Source of the DNA: Anisus vortex | Taxonomy: Eukaryota > Mollusca > Gastropoda > Planorbidae | Assembly (NCBI GenBank): GCA_949126835.1 | Contig: OX421497.1 | Coordinates: 25,957,612-26,021,611 of the forward strand | DNA: 64,000 bases | Direction: 5' to 3' | In this document: positions 30,925-41,739 of the stretch, piece by piece | How positions within the stretch are numbered: the stretch's first letter is position 1 | Layout: each line of letters begins with the position of its first letter | The notes under the pieces: generated by a model | Seen by the model: the letters and a program-made list of their open reading frames with translations, nothing else | Databases searched by the model: none | Told to the model about the DNA's origin: nothing | Position numbers and translations under genes: made by a program

Positions 30925-31236
30925 ACGGTAAGATGGAAAACTCCAAGCTGTGAAAGAGATGTGGACAGAGAACAATGGAATAACAAATCTTAGAAAGAAA
31001 TTGGAGACGGATTGGAAACACCCTCAGGAAAGATAATAACAACACGAGCTAGTCATGCCTTAGAGTGGAACTCCCAGGCAAACGACACAGAGGAAGACCC
31101 AAGCGAACATGGAGACGAAGCATATTGGATGAGGTTGGAAGCACAGGAAAGAGCTGGAAAAAACTAAAGCGACTGGCAAGAGACGCGGAGGGTGCTTTGA
31201 CAAAGTCTCTATGTTCCACAAGGAACCCAAAGGACA
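30925..31236 (+). mobile_element. LINE 3' end fragment, same family as the 29.7 kb copy
   Basis: Frames read GKRHRGRPKRTWRRSILDEV, then GKSWKKLKRLARDAEG and LCSTRNPKDR, the common GRP-x-x-TWRR ... LARDR tail of LINE ORF2. It may be the displaced end of the fragment at 29729. Confidence 0.75.
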
Positions 31237-32126
31237 GATGATGATGTTCTTGCCCATTTAGTCATCCAGCCTGGTGTTTTTTTTATATATAAGTCGGTCT
31301 TGGTCATTAATATGTTTGTAGTTTATACTACGCATAAACTAAGGGTGTTGTCAGCCTTTTGGACTAGGACGCAGGGCGAAGACCATTCACTATCACAAAT
31401 AAAATACACCCTCTTAAGTAAAGATGAGTTTATTACGTGATTACGAGTCGAACAATAAATATAAATTTAGATTTGTATGACTCCATTTTATGAAATAACA
31501 CATTACTTATATGAATCATAGTTAAATCCATTTTATACATTATTTATACATTCTTTCTGAAAACACTAAGTCCACCGCGCAGAGTTACTAAATATTATAG
31601 TTGAAAAACCTCAGCAATAAACTTAAGAATCATTTCCTTAGAGACGTAATCGTAGACTCACTTAAATTATCTTTTCACATTCCCTCAATAACTTCCTTTG
31701 TGAATTCAACTCACATACTTTGACTATTTCTCCCATTAAGTTTTTATTTGCTTATCTCCCATCACGATCTTGTTTAATTTTATGAACAAATAATTTTACA
31801 TTTTTCTAGAATACCACCCAAATTTCCTTTTTTTAATACCCCACTTATCTTAAGACTTTCATTTTTAATTTGAATTCACTCTTGACATGTAAAATATCTT
31901 CGTGACTACTTTTCACCTTTCACTTTTCAAACACAATTATTAGCCTGTTACAACATCTAAATAAAGTCGATGCTTTTTAAAAATTAATTTTTACATAACA
32001 GTTTTAATCTAAAAACTCTCCTTATAAAACTTGAGGTGCACCTTTAATTCATGAGCATGGTGTTAGGAAAGAATAGAACGTAACCTATATAGAATAAAAG
32101 AAGACTCAATAGACGTTTAACATACA
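31237..32126. other. no gene seen
   Basis: AT-rich intron sequence with no frame or repeat I can name. Confidence 0.5.
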
Positions 32127-32243
32127 AAATCTCTATATATCTATATACTATATATCTATATCTATATCTATATCTATATATATCTATATATCTATATTTT
32201 AATCTCTCTTTATATATGTATATATAAATATAGCATATATATA
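32127..32243. repeat. TATATC/ATATCT microsatellite
   Basis: Repeated CTATATAT and CTATAT units; the Tyr/Arg-rich frame across it is an artefact. Confidence 0.9.
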
Positions 32244-32961
32244 TATTGTTGATGTCCTTAATTATTAATGGCACATCAATTAATACTTTCAGTCTCTTCG
32301 GAGTGTTTTTATTACAGTTGCTGAAATAGTGGTCTCCAGCTATCAGACATTGAATAGACGAATTCACCACAATATATTTTAACTTGTAATCAAATAAAAG
32401 AACGCCTTGTTGCAGTACATATCATTTAATTATTATTACTCACAATACACATTATACATCCATGAAATAAGATTTGTAGTTATAGTAGCGATATAATACA
32501 TTTTAGTACTTGTCTCTGAGTCTATATATATTTCCACGTCCTTTTATTACGAGATCGTGAGTTAGACTAAAAATGAGCATGGTCAATCATGTGAATATCT
32601 ACTTCCGATTTATTAAGTAAGACCCTAGGTTTTATTTTATTTTAATATACAAATATGGGTTTTATTCTAGGTTTTATAATTCTTACATGAGTCATCTCCC
32701 TTGTATTATTTACTTGCACCATAGCATATATGTATACAGTGCTTTTTTGTGACGGTACGCACCAGTACGGCGTACCGGCACCTTTTTCAATGTGGGGAAA
32801 AAATTATTACTTTTCTTGTATTTTAACGTTTATTATTAATTTATTATATTATTAATTTGTTAAAATTCAATTATTTTAAAATTGCGCGCAATAAGAATTA
32901 AAATATAAAATGCGAAACTGCTTTAAAAGTTAGGCAATCCATCACTGAGTGAAAAAAAGCA

Positions 32962-33024
<63 letters not shown>

Positions 33025-33120
33025 AGCTTGTGTGTGCGTCTACCCAATCAAAATTGGTTAATTTAAAGTCACGTGAACTTATTGTGTTATATTTTACTTT
33101 TGTGATACCTATATGTTGTT

Positions 33121-33190
33121 TCCCTAGCGTAATGGTTAGCGTCTTCGACTGCCAAGAGTGCGATCCGGGTTCGATTCCCCGCTGCCTGCT
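33121..33190 (+). other. tRNA-like sequence inside Helitron-like repeat
   Basis: TAGCGTAATGGTTAGCG resembles a D-arm/A box, and CCGGGTTCGATTCCCCG is a paired T arm with B box. The 5' TTCCCTAG and 3' CTGCCTGC do not pair as an acceptor stem, so it is not a functional tRNA gene. Confidence 0.6.
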
Positions 33191-33472
33191 TTTTTTTTCC
33201 TACTTTAAAAAAAAAAGCCGTTAATATTATTTTACTTTTATTGTAAGGATTTTAGGACTTAAAAATTTCCAAAAAGGTTTTGAGTTAATAGAATTTAATA
33301 ATTATATTTGAGATGCTCGCGGAAGACGTTTGATTCTTACCCACGGGGTAGTCCTCATTTTTTGTTAAATAAAAATACATGCTTGTTTTAACCCAATTAA
33401 AATATTATTTTAAATTACTTTTTAAATGTTTTCAGTAAATAAATAATAATTATATTTTTAAAAGTTATTATA

Positions 33473-34199
33473 CACTGATCTATAAAAAGAGTGGATTGCG
33501 CCTTCTGAATAAATTGGTCTGAGAAATGTGAAGAAATGCACTGATCTATAGAAGAAAGGGAAAACTCAAAATTTGCACTGCACTTACAGATATAAACAAA
33601 ATTGTGTCTAAAACTTACCGCGCCACTGATCTATAAATAGCTCGGAACGGAATCTATGTTGCAGCCATTTTACACAATATGCTTATGAATTGTTGCTGTC
33701 AAACTTCCCACTTCTAATTAATAATATAAAACTAACAATAAAACGATCAAAAGAAAACAAATACCAAAAGATAAAAAAAGTTAATAGTAAAAAAAGTAGA
33801 CAGCAATATTTCGCAGTACGGTAAAACCCGGTCCCGAAACACACAAAATTTGAACGCATTTCAAATGAACATCATTTGGAGACTGCGCGCATTGTATAAC
33901 CTTAACATTCGGTGATTAGTAATAGATCTAAGTTTATTTTAACAAATAAATCAACGAATTAAGCAATATTGTTGAAAAAAAATAAAAAAAATTTTGGAGG
34001 ACGTTTCCGATTTATACATTTAACTTTTAACCCGATTAGTCAAATAGCTAAAGAGAATTTAGAGCAAAAACAAACATCTAAATAAATAAACAAACTCACG
34101 GTAAACATATATATTGATCAGTGCAGTGGAAACAAAATGTCGGAAATTTCTTAAAAAATGTCACTTCCGAGCCTAATCCGGTCTTTTTTGAGATCAGTG
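33473..34199. mobile_element. TA-inserted MITE with CACTGATCTATAAAAAGA ends
   Basis: The left end CACTGATCTATAAAAAGAG follows TA at 33471-33472. The right end reads CTTTTTTGAGATCAGTG, imperfectly inverted. The left terminal motif is repeated internally at 33539 and 33624. The sequence from about 33780 on is shared with 40798-41220. It interrupts the Helitron-like copy: matching sequence stops before it and resumes after it (compare 43040-43100). Confidence 0.7.
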
Positions 34200-34309
34200 G
34201 TTATTATAGCTTTCTGTTCATTGTAGTTTATACAATTTTTATCCGTAGCTTTAGATCTACCTAAGCCTATGTATTTTATTTCCCCGAGCAAGGCCGGGCA
34301 ATTTGGCTT

Positions 34310-34520
34310 TTTGGTTTAATAAAAAAGACTTGCCTATTTTTGATTCGATGATAATATTTATTTTAAATTTCTTTCCTAAATGTTTTCAGTAAATAATTAT
34401 ATTTTTAAAATTATTACTTCTAGCCTATTTCTTTTTGTTCATTTGGTTTATGAAATTTGTATCTGTAGTTTGTACAGGACTATTTAATTCCCCCCAACGC
34501 CTGGGAGATTAGCTTGATTT
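34310..34520 (+). repeat. partial second copy of the Helitron-like 3' region
   Basis: TTTAATAAAAAAGACTTGCC...CCTAAATGTTTTCAGTAAAT recurs in the same order as at 33365-33440 and 42940-43020. It lies in tandem with the main copy. Confidence 0.5.
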
Positions 34521-34771
34521 TTAAAAAAAGGCTACAATAATGTAGAACATAAGGTTTATATAGGGTTTACATGTGCGTTTAAATTCGCGGTAATTATCCA
34601 TGTTAATATATATATTGCAGGTTTTTCGTATTTTTTAAGGCTTTTTTGTTTTGTTTTTATATTTATAAAGTTCTGAAGCTTTTTTTATATTATTTTTTTA
34701 TTAAATGTTTTGTTTAATTCTAGCGTTTTACTAATTTTACGTCCTAATTAATTTTTTTTTTATGTTCAAAG

Positions 34772-34899
34772 GCGAGCCAAACAATTGGTGGGACGTGCAA
34801 AATTGCATCTGTTTGTGGCATAGCAGGAATGGACTGGACGATAATCAATGTTCAAAGACTCTGTTTTATGTCTGTGAAAAACCTGTGTATTTTAAGTAA
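34772..34899 (+). CDS. C-type lectin (four-exon gene), exon 4: C-terminal CTLD with EPN motif
   Basis: The acceptor is a T-rich tract ending TTCAAAG. Joined to exon 3 it reads VAGEPNNWWD, so the ligand-loop tripeptide is EPN, which in vertebrate C-type lectins goes with mannose-type sugar and calcium binding. The usual WND partner is replaced by LDD (GLDDNQCSK), so calcium-dependent sugar binding is possible but unproven. YVCEKP supplies the final conserved cysteine and a TAA stop follows. NCIC gives two further cysteines for the loop. The predicted product is a secreted 168-residue single-CTLD protein, a normal size for molluscan soluble lectins, with probable roles in recognition or immunity (family inference). 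Confidence 0.85.
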
Positions 34900-35933
34900 C
34901 CACTTAGTCTTCTCCAAACAATGGTCTCATTGGTAACTTGCAAACAGTGGCTTGGTTAAGATTGTAGTGGCTTGGCAACTTCGTTCCCACCCATGTAAGA
35001 TCATATATAGTTTGTGTATGTATTTTAATATATGTCTATATTTTACAGAACATGACCATGTGTTACAGATGACCTATATTTCTATGTTTTTCTGTATATT
35101 AAATTTTTCATTTTTTGCCAATTTCAATTTAAAACTAATCTTCTGCTTTAAGGTTATTTATTATAGTCAAAATAAAGACAATCACCGTTGTCAAAGTTAT
35201 CGATCTGGTTTAAACTTTGATTAAACTGGTAGACTGTTGACAAGCGAACGATTGTGTGTCGTATAAAAGAACGCATAATTTCCTTTTTTTAAATTAAATT
35301 TATTTTTAAAAGTAACATAATGGAGTTCTAATTATATTAAACATCTCGATTTCCCAAAATTCGTCAAACTTCTTCAAACCGCCTCCCCTCTCCATATTCG
35401 GTCGAAATAATTTATGAACGACTCCAAAGTTCAAAAAATAATTGAGGATTGGAATTCCATTTTGAAAATTTGTTAACTGTAAATATGAGTTGGGATCTAC
35501 ACACGTAAGATAACATTTTTTTAATAACTTTTTAAAAAGACCTCATTTACTACCCAGAAATAACTAAATTTTATGTAAGACATGAGAAGATCTCTCCCCT
35601 TTATGGCTACGCCTATGCTTGCAATTAACCAATAAGAAAAATTGGAGTAAAAATAATGTGAGAGTAAGGCAATAAAAATAAATATTTTCCAAGCGAAAAG
35701 GTGAATTTGTTTTTTATCTAGTTAAATTTTGTATTTTTTTTTTTTTTAAATCTCTGGTTACGGCTAAATCTGGGGTTTGTTGAAGTGAAGCTGGAGAAAT
35801 GGCTGTCTTGTTTATGGAGGTGTACAATAAGACTGCCAGCCTTTAAAAATGTGTGATAAAGTTCTCTTTTCTTCAGCGTTAACAGCCCACAAAAAGAAGC
35901 ATTTAACCTTTAATTTTTGTAATTTACAAAGTT
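34900..35933. other. 3' flank of the four-exon lectin, no further gene seen
   Basis: Probable 3' UTR at the beginning, then AT-rich sequence without frames worth naming. Confidence 0.5.
35171..35176 (+). promoter_or_regulatory. candidate polyadenylation signal AATAAA of the four-exon lectin
   Basis: The first clear AATAAA downstream of the stop codon, about 270 nt after it. AATAAA is common by chance in AT-rich DNA, so this is only a candidate. Confidence 0.35.
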
Positions 35934-36057
35934 ATGTCGGGCAGAGTAAGTGTTAAGGAATATGAAGTGGTTGATGAAAGTAAATTAAAGAAGATCAAAT
36001 CAGAGACAGAGGCAGGGAGAGGAAGGCAATCAGACTTTTGGTTGACAGGTGACGTTT
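35934..36057 (+). CDS. small hypothetical exon-like frame
   Basis: From an ATG the frame gives a charged, non-repetitive peptide (VKEYEVVDESKLKKIKSETE, then RQSDFWLTG) and meets GTGACG, a plausible donor, at about 36050. I do not recognise the family and see no matching downstream exon. It could be the first exon of an unseen gene, a transposon N-terminus or chance. Confidence 0.2.
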
Positions 36058-36289
36058 TATTAAACGAAATAAAATTTTCATTTTATAGTTGCCACACAAT
36101 TATGTATTCTATAAACGATTTAATCTTGTGTTGGAAGAGAGATGGTGCTAAAAAATTATATTGTTTTTCATTGGGTTTTAAACAAATATAAGTTAAGTTT
36201 GTGCTAGATTATTTTTTTTTTGTACTCTTTTCCTCGATGCTGGTAGAAGTCGTTAACTGAAACTTTTCTTATAAACTGTGGTTCGGTTC

Positions 36290-36340
36290 GTTAGCAAGTT
36301 CGAGTTTGGTTCGGGTTCGGTTCGATTCCCATCTCTACGT
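36290..36340. repeat. GGTTCG-rich simple repeat
   Basis: Repeats of GGTTCGGTTCG end in CCCATCTCTAC, the same ending that terminates the GATC-rich block near 39950. Confidence 0.6.
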
Positions 36341-36420
36341 CAGTAATGATTTTTTCCCTTCCTTTCACATGGAATAATGCACATTATAGCATTGTAGAAA
36401 CATACTCCTAAGGAGTAACC

Positions 36421-36795
36421 TTTGCTTCTTATCTTATACATTACAGAGGCTCCTTCTATAAAGAAGATTATTGCGTCCTTCGCTCATCCGTGGTCCGAGT
36501 CTAGTCTTGCATTTTTATTACTATTTTAAATGATGTTAAGTTACTGGTTTTCCTGGTCTGTTCAGGCAACCTATTCCATGCCTGAATGCCACTCGGGAAG
36601 AAAGAGTGCCTATATGCATTTATTCTCGCATAAGGGACAAGGAAAGTGTTTTTGTCTTTATGTTTATCTGAGCTTTGCAACACGTTGCTCTTGGGTTGTA
36701 TTTCTAAATTAGAGTTTAATGCCTTATGTATTATTACTACTTTACTCTTTGCCCTAATGTCCTCTAGTGTTTCTAGGTTTGTGTGATTTGATGAC
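36421..36795 (-). mobile_element. LINE family 1, 3' fragment inserted in a lectin relic
   Basis: The minus-strand frame reads LETLEDIRAKSKVVIIHKAL ... FFPSGIQAWNRLPEQTRKTS ... SFKIVIKMQD then stop, followed by the family 3' UTR to about 36421. Its 5' truncation point abuts lectin 5' sequence. Confidence 0.85.
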
Positions 36796-37010
36796 ATTAT
36801 CTGTTGCACATACAGCACAAAGTGTACAGTAAAATAACATCAACTAATGTAAACATGCTATATCTGCAAATGAACTGGGAACTGGAATATTGACATATGA
36901 GTTATATATTTAATGCAGGTCAGTGAGAGTAAGAACAAACTTCCGGCATTTAATACACATAGCAGGATGAAAAAATCAGTCAATAACGAATGTTAAAACA
37001 ATCAATTAGG
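36796..37010 (-). pseudogene. 5' relic of the mucin-CTLD gene (promoter and signal peptide region)
   Basis: The minus strand is closely similar to the start of the gene at 46634. It keeps the upstream block GTGTATTAAAT...GAAGT...TTACTCTCACT, then the leader TTGATGTTATTTTACTGTAC and TGCAACAGATA. The start codon is ATA instead of ATG, and a tyrosine codon in the leader has become TAG. Similarity ends at GTCATCA, where the LINE begins. The rest of the gene is not found beyond the LINE. Confidence 0.8.
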
Positions 37011-38143
37011 AATGAATTAGTTTTCTCTTCCCATAAAATAACTAACATTTTCTAGTTCTTTTTACCATGATAAGCTTTATAAAAATGGAGTAAGCTTTTA
37101 AATAGACTTTCACTATTTGTCCCGTAAAAAACTACTTACTCGTAAATCAACACTTAATTTTTTTTAAATTATATTATGCACTAATTTTTATGCCCGTCTA
37201 AAGGACGTAGAAACGAATCAGAACAATTGTTGCGTAGGACGCAATACTCTTCTTTATATAAGAAGTGTGTAACATATAACATATAATTTAGTTTGAACAA
37301 ACAGTAATTATAAATTTTGACATGTTGGGAACCTCGATCTGGTCACCCTTTAGCTGGTGATAATAGTGTAATAAAACATCTGTTTTTTCAAACTGTAGAC
37401 CTACCATTAACAAAAGTTTTTCTATGCTCAACAGTTCTCAATCTGTAAAATATTTACCACGATAAATTAATTTATGCTGAAAAAAAAAACGAAAGGATTA
37501 TTTATTTATGCATCGAATATTTTTTTTTAGTTAGAGCATCGAAAACCTGTTCGAGAACCTCTAAATACGTTTTTCAAAATTATGTTTACAACACTCTAAA
37601 CATGAAAAAAAAAACACTTCTTTTGTCACCATTAAACTCGAATCAAACATTATTTTTGACTCCCTCCCCCCTTTCCAACAATGAAAAAGAAATCAATAGA
37701 TATATACAAAGTTAACAAGTACATTTATCAACTAACACAAAGAAAAGAAAAAGTTGAAGTGCAAAGGGGCGAATGAAGACCACAGTTTTTTTTTTATGAT
37801 TGAGATATCAGTTTAAACTTTTATTATTATTCTTTTAAAGAGGTTTGGTAGATTTCCAATTATTTAATTTTGTGGTGGAAATTGCAACTCACACCCTAGA
37901 TATCGTGGGTCTGAAGTTGTGTCTTGAAGTCAGAAGGCAGGGTAATCTTTTTTTTTTATTAACCTTCCCTGGTAACTTGGCTGCAAATGTGTCTGAATGG
38001 GCGCCTTCATGTAAGCAATTCTGTTCTCTGTGTACTACTGGTCTCCTTGTTTCAACATAGTTACAATATGTTTCGAGAGAATCACTTCTGTACCCTTGTT
38101 ACTCATTGCTGACTAGGTGTGGAAACCATCAGTTAAATAAAAA

Positions 38144-38149
<6 letters not shown>
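37011..38149. other. no gene seen; LINE family 1 tail fragment inside
   Basis: At 37227-37285 a scrap of the LINE tail (GCGTAGGACGCAATACTC...) is visible. Otherwise AT-rich. Confidence 0.5.

Positions 38150-38181
<32 letters not shown>
38150..38181. repeat. (TA)n microsatellite
   Basis: Pure TATATA run. Confidence 0.9.
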
Positions 38182-38186
<5 letters not shown>

Positions 38187-38587
38187 CTTGCATCAAAAGC
38201 ACACCGGTGGGCTAACACATGGGGTACAGCCCCTGTGGCCCGTCTGGGAGCCCTCGGCTGTCGTTGCATCCGAAAGGTCGGAAGCTTTGGTAGGGAGGAA
38301 GCACACACAACGTAATATTATTTTGACTACAATTCACCACAAGCGTTTCTTTCTTTGTGTAATAAAATATAGTCAATACGTTGTTTTTGTTTGTAACTAT
38401 TGACAGCGTCATACCGCAACGGATATAATGTTTTCAGTGATAGTCTCATTACATATTATCATTATATGTATAATTACGTGCCTGTAACAGTGGTAAAGGG
38501 GAAAAGTTTTATACAGGATTAATATAATATAAATGCACCTAAACGGTTTATAAAACAAATTTCGTTTCTTGGGTTTGTTAAAGTTTT

Positions 38588-38776
38588 GGCGGCTGGTTAG
38601 CAAAGTCGACAGCGAGCTCGACTCCCAAGCGCCGCATCAGGGGTTCGACCCTCGGTGCAGTCAGCTATAAATACACCGCCGACTAGGAGAGGAGATGGGC
38701 GCCGCCAAGTCTACCAAGCCCAAGAGAGCTCCCCCCAACAACCGCCAAGGTTAAGGGACCCAAAGAAAAAAAAAAA
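38588..38776 (+). mobile_element. tRNA-derived SINE (family 2) with poly-A tail
   Basis: A-box-like GGCTGGTTAGC and B-box-like GGGTTCGACCCT, a GC-rich body (GGGCGCCGCCAAG) and an A-rich end. It is GC-rich against its AT-rich surroundings. Confidence 0.65.
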
Positions 38777-38984
38777 GTTTTTAGGCTTACCCTTTATCGC
38801 TATTATATTATTGTCCAGTTTTAAACACTGTTGAGGGAAAGAGAAAATAGTTTGAGTCCCCATATCCAAGGAAACATATTCAAGGGATGTGTGAGTTGAG
38901 AGACAACTTCTCCGAAACGTGTACACTATTGATGAGGTTTAATATGACGTTATAGACTTATACGTTTTAGAGACGTTCCTTCTG

Positions 38985-39112
38985 GATAGACGCTTATTAC
39001 GTCCACTAGGCCCAAAACTCCTGCAGGGTGGCTGGGATCGGTCGGCGGCAGGAATAGAACCCGCAACGTGTCGTTTGACAGTCCGGTGAACTAACCGCAC
39101 GACCAGCCGTAT
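38985..39112 (-). mobile_element. tRNA-derived SINE fragment (family 3)
   Basis: The minus strand reads GGCTGGTCGTGCGGTTAG...GGACTGTCAAACGACACG...GCGGGTTCTATTCCTGC, an A/B-box pair with one B-box change. GACCGATCCCAGCCACCCTGC and GTGGACGTAATAAGCGTC follow. Confidence 0.65.
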
Positions 39113-39239
39113 TTAAAACTATTTGTCCCCATGAATTTCAGCTAGTTTTTTCTATTATAATAATATTAGACAAATCAATAGTAGGCCTAAATGTTTTAAA
39201 ATAATTTTGATTGTGTAATTGTTTGACTGCAATCCTCTC

Positions 39240-39955
39240 AACCCAATTCCGGATCAGACCCGATCAATACAGACCCGTATCAGTACTGAGTCTACTGATC
39301 GGGTCTGATTCGGGTCTGTACTGATCGGGTCTGATCCGATCAGTACTGATCGGTTCTTGTTCTGCATTTCGATATGCTGGCTTCGAATGCGATTGATCGT
39401 TTTTTTGCGATCAATCATCAATTAATAGAGGCCTATATAATTACTGGATCAGACCCGGATCCTAAGTGAACTATGGAAACCAGCATATCGAAATGCAGAA
39501 CTGGAACGGATCAGTACTGATTGGGTCAGACCAGGATCAGACCCGATCAGTACAGACCCGTATCAGTAGACTACTGATCTGGGTCTGTTCTGATCGGGTC
39601 TGATCCGATCAGTACAACGTTCTGCATTTCGATAAGATGATTTAAAATGCGAGTGATCACTTATTTGCGATCAATCATCAATCAATATAGGCCTATATAA
39701 TTACTGGATCAGACCCGATCAGTACAGACCCGTATTAGTACTGATCGAGTCTGATCCGATCAGTACTGATCGGGTCTGATCCGGGTCAGATCCGGATCCT
39801 AAGTGAACTATTGAAACCAGCATATCAAAATGCAGAACGGCAACGGATCAGTACTGATCCGGGTCTTTTGGCAGTGATCGGCTTTCGGATCTGTTCCCTT
39901 GAAAGACCCGGATCAGTCGATCAGTTCTTTAGTGAGCGACCCATCTCTACGCTAG
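39240..39955. repeat. GATC-rich palindromic repeat block
   Basis: Dense copies of GATCGGGTCTGATC, GTACTGATC and their complements. Two tandem sub-blocks each hold an inverted pair: GTTCTGCATTTCGATATGCT plus GG (39359-39380) with its exact complement at 39480-39501, and a diverged pair at 39619-39634 with 39817-39838. Each spacer includes GCGATCAATCATCAAT and AGGCCTATATAATTACTGGA. The block ends CCCATCTCTAC. Confidence 0.85.
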
Positions 39956-39989
39956 CTAACCTTCTAATAGGACAGATCGCATTACTACG

Positions 39990-40240
39990 GCACTGTTCAT
40001 ATCTATCTTTGTTATTGTGATTTTACCTCTACTACTACAGTTCTAATTGTTTAATAAAAGTTCTATATTAATTTACAAGCCAAGGATTTTGTCTTGATTT
40101 GAAAACTGTTGCTGAGAGATAATTTGAATGATGCTAGATTGACCAACTTGAAGAATCGCTGCACACTGTTACCATCGCCAGGGAGGCATGGGTTCCCGCT
40201 GGGCCTAAATAAGAATCATACCTAGACTAACAGCCTTAAG
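39990..40240 (+). mobile_element. diverged LTR 3' part related to the Gmr1-like element
   Basis: The order AATAAAAGTT, CAAGGATTTTGTCTTGATTTG, GACCAACTTGAAGAATCGCTGC, GTTCCCGCTGGGCCTAAA, AACAGCC parallels the second half of the LTR at 15065-15250, at a much lower identity. Confidence 0.45.
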
Positions 40241-40308
40241 CATTGAAGTCAGAGAGCTGCAATGTACCAACACCAATAGCTAAATCTCTAAACATAAAAA
40301 CTCTAGAA
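40241..40308 (+). mobile_element. LINE family 1 fragment, left of the hAT insertion
   Basis: AAATCTCTAAACATAAAAAC resembles the LINE sequence preceding the LEDIR motif at about 36780. The remainder of this LINE continues at 41277. Confidence 0.45.
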
Positions 40309-41276
40309 GAGGCGTGGCAACCTAAGGCACGCGTGGAAACGTTGGCACGCAGAGTGATTTTGTGTGGCACAAGAGATACCTCCAAGAAGGAGATTTTTAA
40401 ATGCAAACTCTGCAGATTATGTGCTTTTCTCAACTGCTGGGTATTCCCTCTACTTTCAGTTTTTGGTTCAGCGTACAACTGTTAGCGAAGAGTACTCAAT
40501 GACAAGGCGCTCATCAATTAATACGGACTAATTACATTATTTAAATAAGCATAAATATTGCCTAATGAATTCTAAAAGATTTCTTTATTATTGTAATAAA
40601 TATAAGAGGCTTATATACTATCAATATATTATGTAATTGTTGATATTGTAATTATTAATGTTTTAATTTACTTAAACAATTATGCAGTAAACGTTATTTA
40701 CATCTGTTTAACGTAAATTGATTGTGCAACTCAAATTACTATATAGTTGAAATAAATACCACGATGCTAGATTTGATTAAAGAAATGTAAATGAATAAGT
40801 AAAAAAAGTAGACAGCAATATTTCGCAGTACGGGAAAACCCGGTCCCGAAATTCACTAAATTTGAAAGCATTTCAAATGGACATAATTCGGGAATGGCGC
40901 ACGTTTTATAACCTTAACTTACGTTGATTAGCAATAGGTCTAAGTTTATTAAACAAAATTAATTAACAAGTTAAGCAATATTGTTGAAAAATTAACATTT
41001 CTTTTGGAGGAAGTTTAAAATTTATACATTTAACTTTGAACCCGATTAGTCAAACGGCTTAGGAGACTATAGAGCAGAAACAAACATCTAAATAAATAAA
41101 CAAACTCACGGTAATTATATAAATTGATCAGTGACAGTATAAACAAAATGGCGGAAATTTCCTCAAGGATGTTACTTCCGCGCCTTATCTATTCTTTTTA
41201 TAGATCAGTGTATTAAACTAGCTGAGATGAAAATAATAGCCTAGACACACTATTAGCAAACGTTGGCCGACCCCTG
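40309..41276. mobile_element. non-autonomous hAT, family D (968 bp)
   Basis: The left end GAGGCGTGGCAACC...GGCACGCGTGG and right end CAAACGTTGGCCGACCCCTG are inverted-repeat partners. The flanks are CTCTAGAA (40301-40308) and CTCTAGAG (41277-41284). An internal part is shared with the larger copy at 53750. The insertion lies inside a LINE family 1 copy, at its LEDIR codons. Confidence 0.8.
40798..41220. mobile_element. 5'-truncated copy of the CACTGATC MITE
   Basis: About 420 bp similar to 33780-34199, ending TCTTTTTATAGATCAGTG then TA. It is nested in the family D hAT. Confidence 0.75.
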
Positions 41277-41615
41277 CTCTAGAGGACAGAAGGTCAAAGA
41301 GTAAAGTAGTAATAATAAATAAGGCATTAAACTCTAATTTAGAAATATAACATAATAACTACCTGTTGCAACGCTCAGATAAACATAATGACGCTTTCCG
41401 TATGTGAGAACAAATGCATATAAGTACTTTTTCTTCACGAGTGGCATCTGGGCATGGAATGGGTTTTCCTGAACAAACCAGGAAAACCAGTAACCTAATA
41501 TCATTCATACCACTAATAAAATTGCAAGACTAGACTCGGACCACGGATGAGCGTAAGACGCAATAATCTTCTTTAGAGAATGAGCGTCTGTAATATATAA
41601 GATCAGATCAGAAAC
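41277..41615 (+). mobile_element. LINE family 1, 3' fragment right of the hAT insertion
   Basis: Resumes at AGGACAGAAGGTCAAAGAGTAAAG, equivalent to DIRAKSK. It contains the FPSG-like and EQTRKTS tail regions and ends with the ACTCGGACCACGGATGAGCG tail and GATCAGATCA. Confidence 0.75.
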
Positions 41616-41739
41616 AGGGAGACCATAACCCTGTAAAAAAGTACATATGCGTGAAGGTGCCCCATTCAGTAATATTTAGAGGCAGATTTCATTAGTATCT
41701 TTTAATACAGATGAGGTAGCATTTAACCCATTCGGGCGA

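Larger units (their letters stand above)
32961..34325 (+). mobile_element. Helitron-like non-autonomous repeat with tRNA-like segment, interrupted by a MITE
   Basis: It starts with a (TA)n tract, then CCAATCAAAATTGGTTAATT...CACGTGAA, then a tRNA-like segment, then TTGTTAAATAAAAATACATGC...TTTTCAGTAAATAA. It ends CCCGAGCAAGGCCGGGCAAT. A related copy at 42590-43165 has the same order. The end pattern is close to the C-rich hairpin plus short tail of Helitrons, though the terminal CTAG is not intact. Part of the 3' region recurs again at 34310-34520. Confidence 0.5.

Noticed and set aside
33121..33190. Functional tRNA gene
   Set aside because: D and T arms are visible but the acceptor stem does not pair, and the sequence is part of a dispersed repeat. 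The same applies at 42786-42853 and to the SINE heads.
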